NCBI GenBank assembly: GCA_963746315.1
Contig: CAVVAR010000002.1
Location: 96,277 to 160,276, forward strand
DNA length: 64,000 nt
Reading direction: 5' to 3'
Source of the DNA: Ga0077555 sp963746315
GTDB lineage: Bacteria; Pseudomonadota; Alphaproteobacteria; Rhizobiales; Hyphomicrobiaceae
Of the stretch, positions 8,251-18,138 are shown piece by piece. Below the pieces are notes generated by a model. The model did no database searches and had not been told where the DNA came from. It saw only the letters and a list, made by a program, of their open reading frames with translations. Within the stretch, counting starts at the first letter, position 1. Each line of letters begins with the position of its first letter. Position numbers and translations under genes: made by a program.

Positions 8251-8823
8251 TTGGCGTCTGAGGCGGAAAACCCGAATCGTCGCGATTTCCTCATGGTTGC
8301 GGCAACAAGCTGGGCTGCGGTCGGCGCGGCAGCGACTCTGTGGCCGCTCGTGCAGCAGATGAACCCGGATGCCTCCACGCAGGCGCTGGCTTCGGTCGAG
8401 GTCGACCTGGCGCCCGTCAAGGAAGGCCAAGCCATCACCGTGATGTGGCGCGGCAAGCCGATCTTCATCCGCAATCGCACCAAAGCCGAGATCGAAGCGG
8501 CGGCCAAGACGCCGATCGGCGAGCTGAAGGACGGCAGGGCGCGCAACGGCAACTTGCCTGAGTCCGCGGCCGCGACCGATCAGAACCGCGTCAAGAAGGA
8601 TCACCCCAACTGGCTGGTCCTGGTCGGCATCTGCACGCACCTCGGCTGCATTCCGAAGGGGCAGGCTTTGGCCGACGCCAAGGGCGACTACGGCGGCTGG
8701 TTCTGCCCATGCCACGGCTCGCACTACGACACGTCGGGACGAATCCGAAAGGGACCCGCTCCGGAGAACTTCCCGGTGCCGCCGTTCCAATTCGTGTCCG
8801 ACAGCAAGATCAAAATCGGCTGA
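8251..8823 (+). CDS. petA: ubiquinol-cytochrome c reductase, Rieske Fe-S subunit
   Basis: The Rieske subunit of the bc1 complex passes electrons from ubiquinol to cytochrome c1. Both 2Fe-2S ligand boxes are present (CTHLGCIPKG and CPCHGSHYD). The N-terminus has the twin-arginine-like NRRDFLMVAATSW followed by the membrane anchor. I chose a TTG start at 8251 (190 aa) because a GGAGG sequence lies five bases upstream and because it begins just before the conserved NRRDFL; GTG at 8230 is the alternative. It heads petABC, with petB 12 bases downstream. Confidence 0.93.
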   Translation: MASEAENPNRRDFLMVAATSWAAVGAAATLWPLVQQMNPDASTQALASVEVDLAPVKEGQAITVMWRGKPIFIRNRTKAEIEAAAKTPIGELKDGRARNGNLPESAAATDQNRVKKDHPNWLVLVGICTHLGCIPKGQALADAKGDYGGWFCPCHGSHYDTSGRIRKGPAPENFPVPPFQFVSDSKIKIG

Positions 8824-8835
8824 GGCAAAGGCCCC

Positions 8836-10104
8836 ATGGCACAGCACGAAGACTCATACAAGCCGGGCTCTCGGTTTGAGCAGTGGCTCGACGAGCGCCT
8901 GCCGCTCGCGCGGATGATGCACGGGCAGTTCGTGGACTTCCCGACGCCGCGGAACCTGAACTATCTGTGGACGTTCGGCGGCATCCTGACGGTCTGTCTC
9001 GTTATCCAGATCGTGACTGGCATCGTGCTCGCCATGCACTATGTGCCGTCCGACAAGCTGGCGTTCGACTCGATCGAGCACATCCGCCGTAACGTCAACT
9101 ACGGCTGGCTCATTCGCAGTGTGCATGCCGTCGGCGCCTCGATGTTCTTCGTCGCCGTCTATGTCCACATGGCGCGCGGTCTCTATTACGGCTCGTACAA
9201 GGCGCCGCGCGAAGTGCTCTGGATCCTGGGTGTCATCATCTACCTGCTGATGATGGCGACCGGCTTCCTCGGCTACACGCTGCCTTGGGGGCAGATGAGC
9301 TTCTGGGGCGTGACGGTGATCACGAACCTGTTCTCCTCGCTGGACGCCATCATTCCCGGGCTCGGCACGAAGATCGTGACCTGGCTCTGGGGTGGCTACT
9401 CGGTTTCGGGAGTGACGCTCAACCGCTTCTTCTCGCTGCATTACCTGCTGCCGTTCGTGATCGTTGGCGTGGTGGCGCTGCACATCTGGGCGCTGCACGT
9501 GGTGGGCCAGAACAACCCGACTGGCATCGAGATCAAGACCAAGTCGGACTCGGTTCCGATGGCGCCATACGCCGTGATGAAGGACATGTTCGCGATGTTC
9601 GCGTTCATGCTGGTGTTCGGCTGGTTCGTCTTCTACGCGCCGGACTACCTCGGGCATGCCGACAACTACATCGAGGCGAACCCGCTGGTGACGCCGCCGC
9701 ACATCGTGCCGGAGTGGTATTACCTGCCGTTCTACGCGATCCTGCGCGCGGTGCCGTCAAAGCTCGGCGGCGTGGTGCTGATGTTCGGATCGATCCTGGT
9801 GATGCTGTTCCTGCCCTGGCTCGATACGAGCCGGGTGCGCTCGGCGCGCTACCGGCCGATCTTCAAGTGGCTGCTGTTCCTTTTCTTCTTCACGTTCCTG
9901 GCGCTGGGCTATCTCGGCTCGAAGCCGGCGGAAGGCGTGTACGTGATGTGGGCGCAGATCTTCACCACCTACTACTTCCTGTTCTTCCTGGTGTTGATGC
10001 CAATCGTCGGCGTGCTCGAGACCCCGTCACCGATGCCACGCTCGATCACCGAGGCGGTGCTCGGCGAGAAAGCGGCCGGCTCGGCCACACCAGCCCGTCA
10101 TTGA
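8836..10104 (+). CDS. petB: cytochrome b of the bc1 complex
   Basis: A 422-aa polytopic membrane subunit that carries two b hemes and both quinone sites. Eight hydrophobic helices are visible with the heme-binding histidines in the HAVGASMFF and HYLLPFVIVGVVALHIWALH segments. The Qo-site motif PEWY appears in VPEWYYLPFYAILRAVP. The length is normal for alphaproteobacterial cytochrome b. The stop codon overlaps a possible early petC start as TGATG. It is the central gene of petABC. Confidence 0.97.
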   Translation: MAQHEDSYKPGSRFEQWLDERLPLARMMHGQFVDFPTPRNLNYLWTFGGILTVCLVIQIVTGIVLAMHYVPSDKLAFDSIEHIRRNVNYGWLIRSVHAVGASMFFVAVYVHMARGLYYGSYKAPREVLWILGVIIYLLMMATGFLGYTLPWGQMSFWGVTVITNLFSSLDAIIPGLGTKIVTWLWGGYSVSGVTLNRFFSLHYLLPFVIVGVVALHIWALHVVGQNNPTGIEIKTKSDSVPMAPYAVMKDMFAMFAFMLVFGWFVFYAPDYLGHADNYIEANPLVTPPHIVPEWYYLPFYAILRAVPSKLGGVVLMFGSILVMLFLPWLDTSRVRSARYRPIFKWLLFLFFFTFLALGYLGSKPAEGVYVMWAQIFTTYYFLFFLVLMPIVGVLETPSPMPRSITEAVLGEKAAGSATPARH

Positions 10105-10127
10105 TGCGCCCGACCGGAGATACGTCC

Positions 10128-11039
10128 ATGAGCCTATCATTCAGGATCACCGGCTTCGTCAAGGGCGCGATCGCGATCGGCGCAGCGCTCGGCACGATGT
10201 CGCTCGTCCCGGCTACGCCAGTGGCGGCTGCCGGTGGCGACCCGATCCATATCGAGCGACAGAGCTGGAGCTTCGCCGGCGTCCGCGGCACGTTCGACAA
10301 GGATCAGTTGCAACGCGGCTTCCAGGTCTATCAGGAGGTTTGCGCCGCCTGCCACGGTCTGAAGCGTGTGTATTTCCGCAACCTTTCCGAGCCGGGCGGA
10401 CCCGGCTTCAACGAGGAAGCGGTGAAGGCGCTGGCAGCGTCGTGGCCGAACCAGATCTTCGCCGGTCCCAACGAGAACGGCGACATCGCCACCCGTAAGG
10501 GCGCGATCATCAAGCGCCCGCCTCTCCTGTCCGACCCGATCCTCGGACCCTACGACAACGACAATCAGGCGCGTGCGGCACAAAACGGTGCGCTGCCGCC
10601 GGATCTTTCGATCATCACCAAGGCGCGCGGCGTGGAATACCACGGCGGCGTGATCGGCCACATCGGCTACATGCTGCGTGACATCGTCAACGGATACCAG
10701 GAGGGCGGTGCGGACTATATGCACGCGCTGCTGACCGGCTACACGAAGCCACCGGCTGATTTCAAGCTGGCCGACGGCATGAGCTACAACAAGGCATTCC
10801 CCGGCCATCAGATCGCGATGGTCGAGCCGCTGTCGGAAGGCCGGGTGAAGTACCAGAACAAGGATGTGCCGCAGACCGTCGAGCAGTACTCGAAGGACGT
10901 GACCGCGTTCCTCGCATGGGCTGCCGATCCGCGGCTCGAGGAGCGCAAGAGCATGGGTTGGGTGGTCATGCTCTACCTGCTCGTCACCTGCCTGCTGCTC
11001 TATGCAGCGAAAAAGAAGCTCTGGTCGAGCGTGCATTAG
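10128..11039 (+). CDS. petC: cytochrome c1 of the bc1 complex
   Basis: A 303-aa protein with a signal sequence (about residues 1-35), one c-type heme site CAACH at residues 72-76, and a C-terminal membrane anchor (MGWVVMLYLLVTCLLLYA) ending in a basic tail. These are the features of cytochrome c1. The ATG at 10128 has a CCGGAG sequence about nine bases upstream; ATG 10104, which overlaps the petB stop, would add eight residues. The stop codon TAG at 11037-11039 is split by an IS630 insertion: TA belongs to the target and G to the element. The empty site would also read TAG. Confidence 0.96.
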   Translation: MSLSFRITGFVKGAIAIGAALGTMSLVPATPVAAAGGDPIHIERQSWSFAGVRGTFDKDQLQRGFQVYQEVCAACHGLKRVYFRNLSEPGGPGFNEEAVKALAASWPNQIFAGPNENGDIATRKGAIIKRPPLLSDPILGPYDNDNQARAAQNGALPPDLSIITKARGVEYHGGVIGHIGYMLRDIVNGYQEGGADYMHALLTGYTKPPADFKLADGMSYNKAFPGHQIAMVEPLSEGRVKYQNKDVPQTVEQYSKDVTAFLAWAADPRLEERKSMGWVVMLYLLVTCLLLYAAKKKLWSSVH

Positions 11040-12085
11040 AGCACGTTCACATTAGATGGACGCATAGCCGGCGTTGCGGAGGTAGTTGGCACATTCGCTC
11101 GGCTGGAAGTGTGGGAGGAGTTCGCCGATAGCGGTTGCGAGGGCCTCTCGAGATCGTGCTCTCGCCTTGCGCAGCAGCGTCTTGAGCTTCGAGAAGACCT
11201 GCTCGATCGGATTGAGGTCGGGGGAATAGGCCGGCAGAAACAGGCGGCGGGCGCCGACGGACCAGATAGCATCGCGAACCGCCTTGCTCTTGTGCGAGCC
11301 GAGATTGTCCATGACGACGATGTCGCCGGGTCTCAGCGTTAGAACGAGAACCTGGGTGACATAGGCGAGGAAGCTCTCACCGTTGATCGGGCCGTCGAAC
11401 AGGCACGGCGCCGTTATCCCGTCGTGGCGCAGCGCCGCGATGAACGTGAGCGTCTGCCAGCGGCGGTGCGGGACCTGATCCTTCAGGCGACGGCCGCGCA
11501 GGCACCAACCCCTGAGGGGCGCCATGTTGGTCTTGGTCCAGGTCTCGTCGATGAAGACGAGGCGCTCTGGATCGATCGTCGCCTGCCGCTGCTTCCAACG
11601 AGAGCGATGGCGCGCGACGTCGGGCCTATCCTGCTCGCAGGCGAGCACGCTTTTTTTTGTGGCTCTGATCCTCGCGCCGGAACAGGTTCCAGATCGACAC
11701 GTGGCTCACCGTCATGCCACGCTCGACCAGTTCGTCGGCGAGCTCTCGCGTCGTGATATCCGGCTTCTCGGCGAGGCGCTGCATCAGCCAGTCGCGCCAG
11801 GCCGCGAGCTTCAGCGGCTTGTGCCCACCCATCTGCCCCGGCTCGATCGAGCCGGTGGAGCGATAGCGCTGCATCAGCTTGATGGCAGCGGACTCGGAGA
11901 CGTCGAACCGTGCCGCTGCGGCGCGGCATGACATGCCACCTTCGACGGCGGCAACGATGCGAGCACGCAAGTCATTGTCGAGAGGCTTCGCCATGGATGC
12001 TGGCCCCCTGCCCAGCATCCATCGTGAATCAGATTCGCGGCCTCATGGGAATTCCCCTTCGATTCCATCACTCGTGAACATGCTC
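11039..12085 (-). mobile_element. IS630-family insertion sequence, copy 1
   Basis: A 1047-bp element bounded by imperfect inverted repeats beginning GAGCACGTTCAC on the left and GAGCATGTTCAC (reverse complement of the right end), followed by a shared GATGGA. It is flanked by TA at 11037-11038 and 12086-12087, the dinucleotide target that IS630/Tc1-type elements duplicate. It lies immediately after the TA of the petC stop codon and is directly followed by a second copy in the same orientation. Confidence 0.92.
11052..11994 (-). CDS. IS630 transposase in two frames, copy 1
   Basis: The first frame (11994 to 11626) encodes a helix-turn-helix domain with MSCRAAAARFDVSESAAIKL and a linker. The second (to 11052) encodes the DDE catalytic domain: VFIDETWTKTNM (first Asp), IVVMDNLGSHKS (second Asp) and YSPDLNPIEQVFSKLK (Glu). 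The frames meet at a run of eight A (minus strand, 11651-11658). Dropping one A, or adding two, would fuse them. Programmed frameshifting or slippage is known in this family, so the gene may be functional. The second copy has the same arrangement. Confidence 0.88.
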
Positions 12086-12087
12086 TA

Positions 12088-13132
12088 GAGCACGTTCACA
12101 TTAGATGGACGCATAGCCGGCGTTGCGGAGGTAGTTGGCACATTCGCTCGGCTGGAAGTGTGGGAGGAGTTCGCCGATAGCGGTTGCGAGGGCCTCTCGA
12201 GATCGTGCTCTCGCCTTGCGCAGCAGCGTCTTGAGCTTCGAGAAGACCTGCTCGATCGGATTGAGGTCGGGGGAATAGGCCGGCAGAAACAGGCGGCGGG
12301 CGCCGACGGACCAGATAGCATCGCGAACCGCCTTGCTCTTGTGCGAGCCGAGATTGTCCATGACGACGATGTCGCCGGGTCTCAGCGTTGGAACGAGAAC
12401 CTGGGTGACATAGGCGAGGAAGCTCTCACCGTTGATCGGGCCGTCGAACAGGCACGGCGCCACTATCCCGTCGTGGCGCAGCGCCGCGATGAACGTGAGC
12501 GTCTGCCAGCGGCGGTGCGGGACCTGATCCTTCAGGCGACGGCCGCGCAGGCACCAACCCCTGAGGGGCGCCATGTTGGTCTTGGTCCAGGTCTCGTCGA
12601 TGAAGACGAGGCGCTCTGGATCGATCGTCGCCTGCCGCTGCTTCCAGCGAGAGCGATGGCGCGCGACGTCGGGCCTATCCTGCTCGCAGGCGAGCACGCT
12701 TTTTTTTGTGGCTCTGATCCTCGCGCCGGAACAGGTTCCAGATCGACACGTGGCTCACCGTCATGCCACGCTCGACCAGTTCGTCGGCGAGCTCTCGCGT
12801 CGTGATATCCGGCTTCTCGGCGAGGCGCTGCATCAGCCAGTCGCGCCAGGCCGCGAGCTTCAGCGGCTTGTGCCCACCCATCTGCCCCGGCTCGATCGAG
12901 CCGGTGGAGCGATAGCGCTGCATCAGCTTGATGGCAGCGGACTCGGAGACGTCGAACCGTGCCGCTGCGGCGCGGCATGACATGCCACCTTCGACGGCGG
13001 CAACGATGCGAGCACGCAAGTCATTGTCGAGAGGCTTCGCCATGGATGCTGGCCCCCTGCCCAGCATCCATCGTGAATCATATTCGCGGCCTCATGGGAA
13101 TCCCCTCGATTCCATCACTCGTGAACATGCTC
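12088..13132 (-). mobile_element. IS630-family insertion sequence, copy 2
   Basis: A 1045-bp element in the same orientation as copy 1, sharing the single TA at 12086-12087 with it and ending at TA 13133-13134. By eye it differs from copy 1 at only about five or six positions and by two single-base deletions near its right end (after 13098). The tandem places two elements in direct contact with one TA between them. The host sequence resumes at GGGCTCAGCC, and the petC terminator lies 35 bases further on. Confidence 0.92.
12101..13043 (-). CDS. IS630 transposase in two frames, copy 2
   Basis: Same design as copy 1: an HTH-containing first frame from ATG 13043 and a DDE-domain second frame ending at 12101, joined at a run of eight A on the minus strand (12700-12707). 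The proteins differ by a few residues (for example DGIVAP versus DGITAP and QVLVPTL versus QVLVLTL in copy 1). The catalytic residues are intact in both. Confidence 0.88.
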
Positions 13133-13168
13133 TAGGGCTCAGCCCAGCCGCGAGGGTGCAATGTCGTG

Positions 13169-13191
13169 AAGGGCCCCTCTGGGGCCCTTTC
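13169..13191 (+). terminator. petABC terminator, displaced by the IS pair
   Basis: A perfect 9-bp stem (AAGGGCCCC / GGGGCCCTT) with a TCT loop followed by TCTCCT. Without the two insertion sequences it would lie about 30 bases after the petC stop, so it is probably the original operon terminator. No gene is seen from here to the end of pncB at 13409. Confidence 0.75.
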
Positions 13192-13408
13192 TCCTATTGG
13201 ACGATGCACAAAAGTGGGGCCGGTCGCGTGACGACGCTGCTTGCGGCCGGTGAGCCGCATGCGTCGGCGGTGGTGTGCACGGCGAGCAACGTGTGGCGCA
13301 GGCTTGTTGCCGGCCGAGCGGCCTCGAGCGCGGGCTGGCGGTGCTGCCACTAAGCCGGCGGGACAGAGCCGGACCTCAGTTCGGGGCTGGAAGATTGATG
13401 GCCGGGGT

Positions 13409-14701
13409 TCAGACCACGACCGGCTGGGCGGTCTGCTCACCGACCCTGAAGACGCGGCGGTAGCGGTTGATCTCGTCCTCGGGCCCGACCGCTTTGGTGG
13501 GATTGTCCGAGAGCTTGACCGCCGGACGGCCGTCGGCCGAGATCACCTTGCAGACGATGGAGAAGGGATCGAGCCGGCCGTGCGAGTCGAGCTTGCGGAA
13601 GTCGTTGGTGAGCATGGTGCCCCAACCGAAGCCGAGGCGGATGCGATCGTGGAATTGGCGGTGCAGGCCCTCGATGAGCTCGACGTCGAGGCCGTCCGAG
13701 AAAATGGCCAGCTTGGTGCGCGGATCCTGGCCGCGGCGACGCCACCAGTCGATCGCCGCCTCGCCGCCGACGAAAGGATCGCCGAAGTCGATGCGGACGC
13801 CGGTCCATTGCGTGATCCAGTCCGGCGCGTCCTCGAGGAAGCCCTCGGTACCGTAGGTGTCGGGAAGGATGACCCGAAGGTTGCCCTCGTAGTCGTCCTG
13901 CCAATCGGCGAGAACGGCGTAGGGAGCTCGAGCCAGGGTCTCGTCGTCGGTCGCCAGGGCGGCGTAGACCATCGGTAGCTCGTGGGCGTTGGTGCCGATG
14001 GCCTCGACCTCGCGGCGCATGGCGATCAGGCAGTTCGAGGTGCCGAGAAAGGCGGGGCCGAGGCCTTCCTGCATGGCCTGGACGCACCAGTCCTGCCACA
14101 GGAATCCGTGCCGCCGACGCGTGCCGAAATCCGCGATACGAAGGCCGTCGAGACGTTTGAGGCGCTCGATCTTTTCCCAGACGCGCGTCATGGCACGGGC
14201 GTAGAGGATCTGGAGCTCGAATTTGCCCATGCCCTGGGTCACAGCGCGCGAGTGCAACTCCATGATGACGGCGAGTGCCGGGATCTCCCACATGGTGGTC
14301 TCGATCCAGGGTCCCTCGAAGGTCAGCTCGTACTGGTCGCCGCGCTCCTCGAGGTAATAGGGGGGGAAGCGGAAGTCTTCGAGCCAGGCGATGAACTCCG
14401 GCGCGAACATCTGGCGCTTGCCGTAGAACATATTACCACGCAGCCAGGTGGACTCGCCGCGCGACAGCGACAACGTGCGGATGTGATCGAGCTGCTCCTT
14501 GAGGGCGCCCTTGTCGATCAGGCGCGCGAGCGGCACCTCCTTGGATCGATTGATGATGCCGAAGGTGACGCGGACGTTGCGATGGCGGCGGAAGATGGTC
14601 TGGGCCATCAGCAGCTTATAGAAGTCCGTATCGAGCACCGAGCGCACGATCGGATCGATCTTCCAGTTGTGATTGTAGACCCGCGTGGCGATGTCGGTCA
14701 T
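13409..14701 (-). CDS. pncB: nicotinate phosphoribosyltransferase
   Basis: A 430-aa enzyme of NAD salvage that joins nicotinate and PRPP to give nicotinate mononucleotide. The typical opening SVLDTDFYKLLMAQ is present. So are the central ADFGTRRRHGFLWQ (phosphoribosyl binding, with the regulatory/catalytic His region) and TNDFRKLD near the C-terminus. The ATG at 14701 begins MTDIATRVYNHN, with earlier in-frame codons giving a Pro/Ser-rich leader that is rejected. It stands alone between the petC region and the small secreted protein. Confidence 0.95.
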   Translation of the reverse strand: MTDIATRVYNHNWKIDPIVRSVLDTDFYKLLMAQTIFRRHRNVRVTFGIINRSKEVPLARLIDKGALKEQLDHIRTLSLSRGESTWLRGNMFYGKRQMFAPEFIAWLEDFRFPPYYLEERGDQYELTFEGPWIETTMWEIPALAVIMELHSRAVTQGMGKFELQILYARAMTRVWEKIERLKRLDGLRIADFGTRRRHGFLWQDWCVQAMQEGLGPAFLGTSNCLIAMRREVEAIGTNAHELPMVYAALATDDETLARAPYAVLADWQDDYEGNLRVILPDTYGTEGFLEDAPDWITQWTGVRIDFGDPFVGGEAAIDWWRRRGQDPRTKLAIFSDGLDVELIEGLHRQFHDRIRLGFGWGTMLTNDFRKLDSHGRLDPFSIVCKVISADGRPAVKLSDNPTKAVGPEDEINRYRRVFRVGEQTAQPVVV

Positions 14702-14930
14702 TGGGCTCGTTGGACTCGGGGCTCGTCTCGGGGGCCGCAGCAAGCGGCTCCCGGCGCCGGGCGCGATGGATCGAGCTGTGAGTCTAGCGGCGAGCGACCG
14801 GTGATGTCACGCCCGCATCGCCGCTCAGATGACGCATGGCTAACCCGGCCGTCTGCCGTCGACCGCGGGATGCAGCGGTCGGCGGGGTCGTGATGGCGGG
14901 ATTGCGCCACGACTGTTCATGCGCGGCCGA

Positions 14931-15182
14931 TCAGTTGGTTGCGCGCGGCTGCTCAGAGACGGTCTCGGCTTTGGCGGTCTGAGCCGACGCGGTGTCGGCT
15001 GTTGCGGCGGCGGTCGTCGCGGACTGGGCAGGCTCAGTCGCTTGAGCAACCGGCGGCGGCGAGGCCGCCGCAGGCGCCTCGGCGGTCACGTCCGACCTCA
15101 TGCTGTAGTCGCAAGCGTGAGCGGGGGCGATGGCGAGCACGGCGCCGACGGCGGTGAGAAGGGCAACTCTGGTCAGGCTCAT
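14931..15182 (-). CDS. small secreted Ala/Pro/Thr-rich protein
   Basis: An 83-aa protein with a clear signal peptide (MSLTRVALLTAVGAVLAIAPAHA) and a mature part starting CDYSMRSD. The rest is a low-complexity Ala/Thr/Pro/Gln-rich tail, probably disordered in the periplasm. The segment before the Cys (PAHAC) is not a good lipobox, so ordinary signal peptidase cleavage is more likely than lipidation. AGGAG lies seven bases before the ATG. I do not recognise a functional family. Confidence 0.65.
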   Translation of the reverse strand: MSLTRVALLTAVGAVLAIAPAHACDYSMRSDVTAEAPAAASPPPVAQATEPAQSATTAAATADTASAQTAKAETVSEQPRATN

Positions 15183-15317
15183 GGCAGGCTCCTTCTGGCG
15201 AAACGGGGCGCGTCTCGCGGGCGAGCGGCCCAACGCCAGAATGGCACAGGAACTGATCGACGCATCCGGCGCGTCGATCACATGCGCGTGCGAACGTGCT
15301 CCGTGGGCATGAACGAA

Positions 15318-15349
15318 GGAGGCCGCCGCGGTCTCCCGCGACGGCCTCC
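15318..15349 (-). terminator. groESL terminator
   Basis: A 14-bp stem with a single mismatch and a TCTC loop, 25 bases after the groEL stop on the minus strand, followed by TTCGTTC. The very stable stem supports termination of groESL despite the weak T tract. Confidence 0.7.
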
Positions 15350-15374
15350 GATGTTGCGAGCCCGCGTTGGCGGA

Positions 15375-17039
<1,665 letters not shown>

Positions 17040-17159
17040 GGGCGGACAACTCCGATGGAGATTGACGATGGGGGTGGAGGGAGTGACGTTCGAGTGAGCT
17101 CGCGGGCCTTTCTGAGCGCCGCATCTTTCACGGCCGAATACCGTTAGCCTTCGTGACGA

Positions 17160-17474
17160 TCAGGTGGCGGTGCGTCCCGCGGATGCACCTGTGATTACGC
17201 CGAGGATATCGCTCTCTTTCATGATGAGAACGTCCTTGCCGTCGATCTTGACCTCGGTGCCCGACCACTTGCCGAAAAGAACACGATCACCGACTTTCAC
17301 AGTCATCGCGACCATGTTGCCTTTTTCGTCGCGACCGCCCGGGCCAATCGACAGGACCTTGCCCTCGCTCGGCTTTTCCTGGGCGGTGTCGGGAATGATG
17401 ATGCCGCCGGCAGTCTTGCTCTGCTCCTCGATGCGGTGAACGACGACGCGATCATGCAGGGGCCTGAAACTCAT
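17160..17474 (-). CDS. groES: GroES, co-chaperonin
   Basis: A 104-aa lid protein for GroEL. It opens FRPLHDRVVVHRIEEQSKTA and contains the mobile loop GGIIIPDTAQEKPSEG and the barrel motif KVGDRVLFGKWSGTEVKIDG. The C-terminus is extended by about ten residues (TGASAGRTAT) beyond the usual end near ILGV. It is the first gene of the groESL operon, about 110 bases downstream of a CIRCE-like operator and sigma70 promoter. Confidence 0.97.
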   Translation of the reverse strand: MSFRPLHDRVVVHRIEEQSKTAGGIIIPDTAQEKPSEGKVLSIGPGGRDEKGNMVAMTVKVGDRVLFGKWSGTEVKIDGKDVLIMKESDILGVITGASAGRTAT

Positions 17475-17584
17475 GGTCGTCCTCGTGATCGTGCTTGCCC
17501 AAAGGCAAGAAGGTCATCACTTGGAAGGCCGCATCGCTCACCGCCGTTCGCCGCGGAATCCGGACCTTCCCAGTAGCTGCGCCG

Positions 17585-17627
17585 TATATGTCGTGCCCGG
17601 TTAGCAGTGTCAAGGCTCGAGTGCCAG
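17585..17627 (-). promoter_or_regulatory. groESL promoter overlapping a CIRCE/HrcA operator
   Basis: On the minus strand, CTGGCACTC and CACTGCTAA are separated by nine bases (17601-17627) and match 14 of 18 positions of the CIRCE consensus TTAGCACTC-N9-GAGTGCTAA. A TTGACA (17608-17613) starts inside the spacer and runs into the right arm. It is followed after exactly 17 bases by CATATA (17585-17590), giving a good sigma70 promoter whose -35 box would be covered by bound HrcA. This fits heat-inducible repression. The hrcA gene itself is not in the window. Confidence 0.75.
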
Positions 17628-17760
17628 ATGCCGGGCTGAAGCAGTGGCAGCGGCGGTTGGCACGCAGCTCGATATTCTCAGAAGCCGGCTCGGCGACCAG
17701 AATATACAATGCAACGAGCGACACCTACGGCCGGGGAGAGAAAGAGCCCTATAAACGAAT

Positions 17761-17789
17761 GTATCCGCGCCCATTCCGGGCACGGATAC
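17761..17789 (-). terminator. possible terminator of the first H-NS-like gene
   Basis: A 12-position stem with one mismatch around an ATTCC loop, 32 bases after the H-NS-like stop on the minus strand, followed by ATTCGTTTATAG. It could terminate that gene and insulate groESL. Confidence 0.5.
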
Positions 17790-17820
17790 ATGATCGGTCA
17801 GAAATCCTGCTGCGCGGGTA

Positions 17821-18138
17821 TCAGACGGCGAAATCGTCGATCTTGGCGCCCTTCTTGAGCGCGGCGACGAGCCACTTCGGCTGACGGCCACGGCCCGTCC
17901 AAGTATCATCGGGGCTATCGGGATTGCGATATTTCACTGCAACCTTGCCACCCTTGGAGCTGCGCGTTCCACCGAAGACGTCGGTAATGGAAAGGCCGCG
18001 CTTTGCTGCAAGCGCCATCATCTCCTGGCGGACTTCGGCCTTTTCACGCTCGCGGGCGGTAACGATCGCCTTCTTGACGCGGGCGTCGAGATCGAGCAGC
18101 TCCTTCAGAGGAAGCTTATCGACATTGATTGCGGCCAT
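17821..18138 (-). CDS. H-NS-family nucleoid protein, copy 1
   Basis: A 105-aa DNA-binding protein with an N-terminal coiled-coil/oligomerisation region (about residues 5-50) and a C-terminal H-NS DNA-binding domain. The latter carries the conserved core YRNPDSPDDTWTGRGRQPKW, whose GRGRQP loop inserts into the minor groove of AT-rich DNA. Such proteins silence foreign DNA and shape the nucleoid. A second copy lies at 58045-58374 with the same domain order and about half of the residues identical by eye. Confidence 0.92.
   Translation of the reverse strand: MAAINVDKLPLKELLDLDARVKKAIVTAREREKAEVRQEMMALAAKRGLSITDVFGGTRSSKGGKVAVKYRNPDSPDDTWTGRGRQPKWLVAALKKGAKIDDFAV

Noticed and set aside
10104..10127. 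Earlier petC start at ATG 10104
   Set aside because: It overlaps the petB stop but has no ribosome binding site; the ATG at 10128 has CCGGAG upstream and fits the signal peptide.
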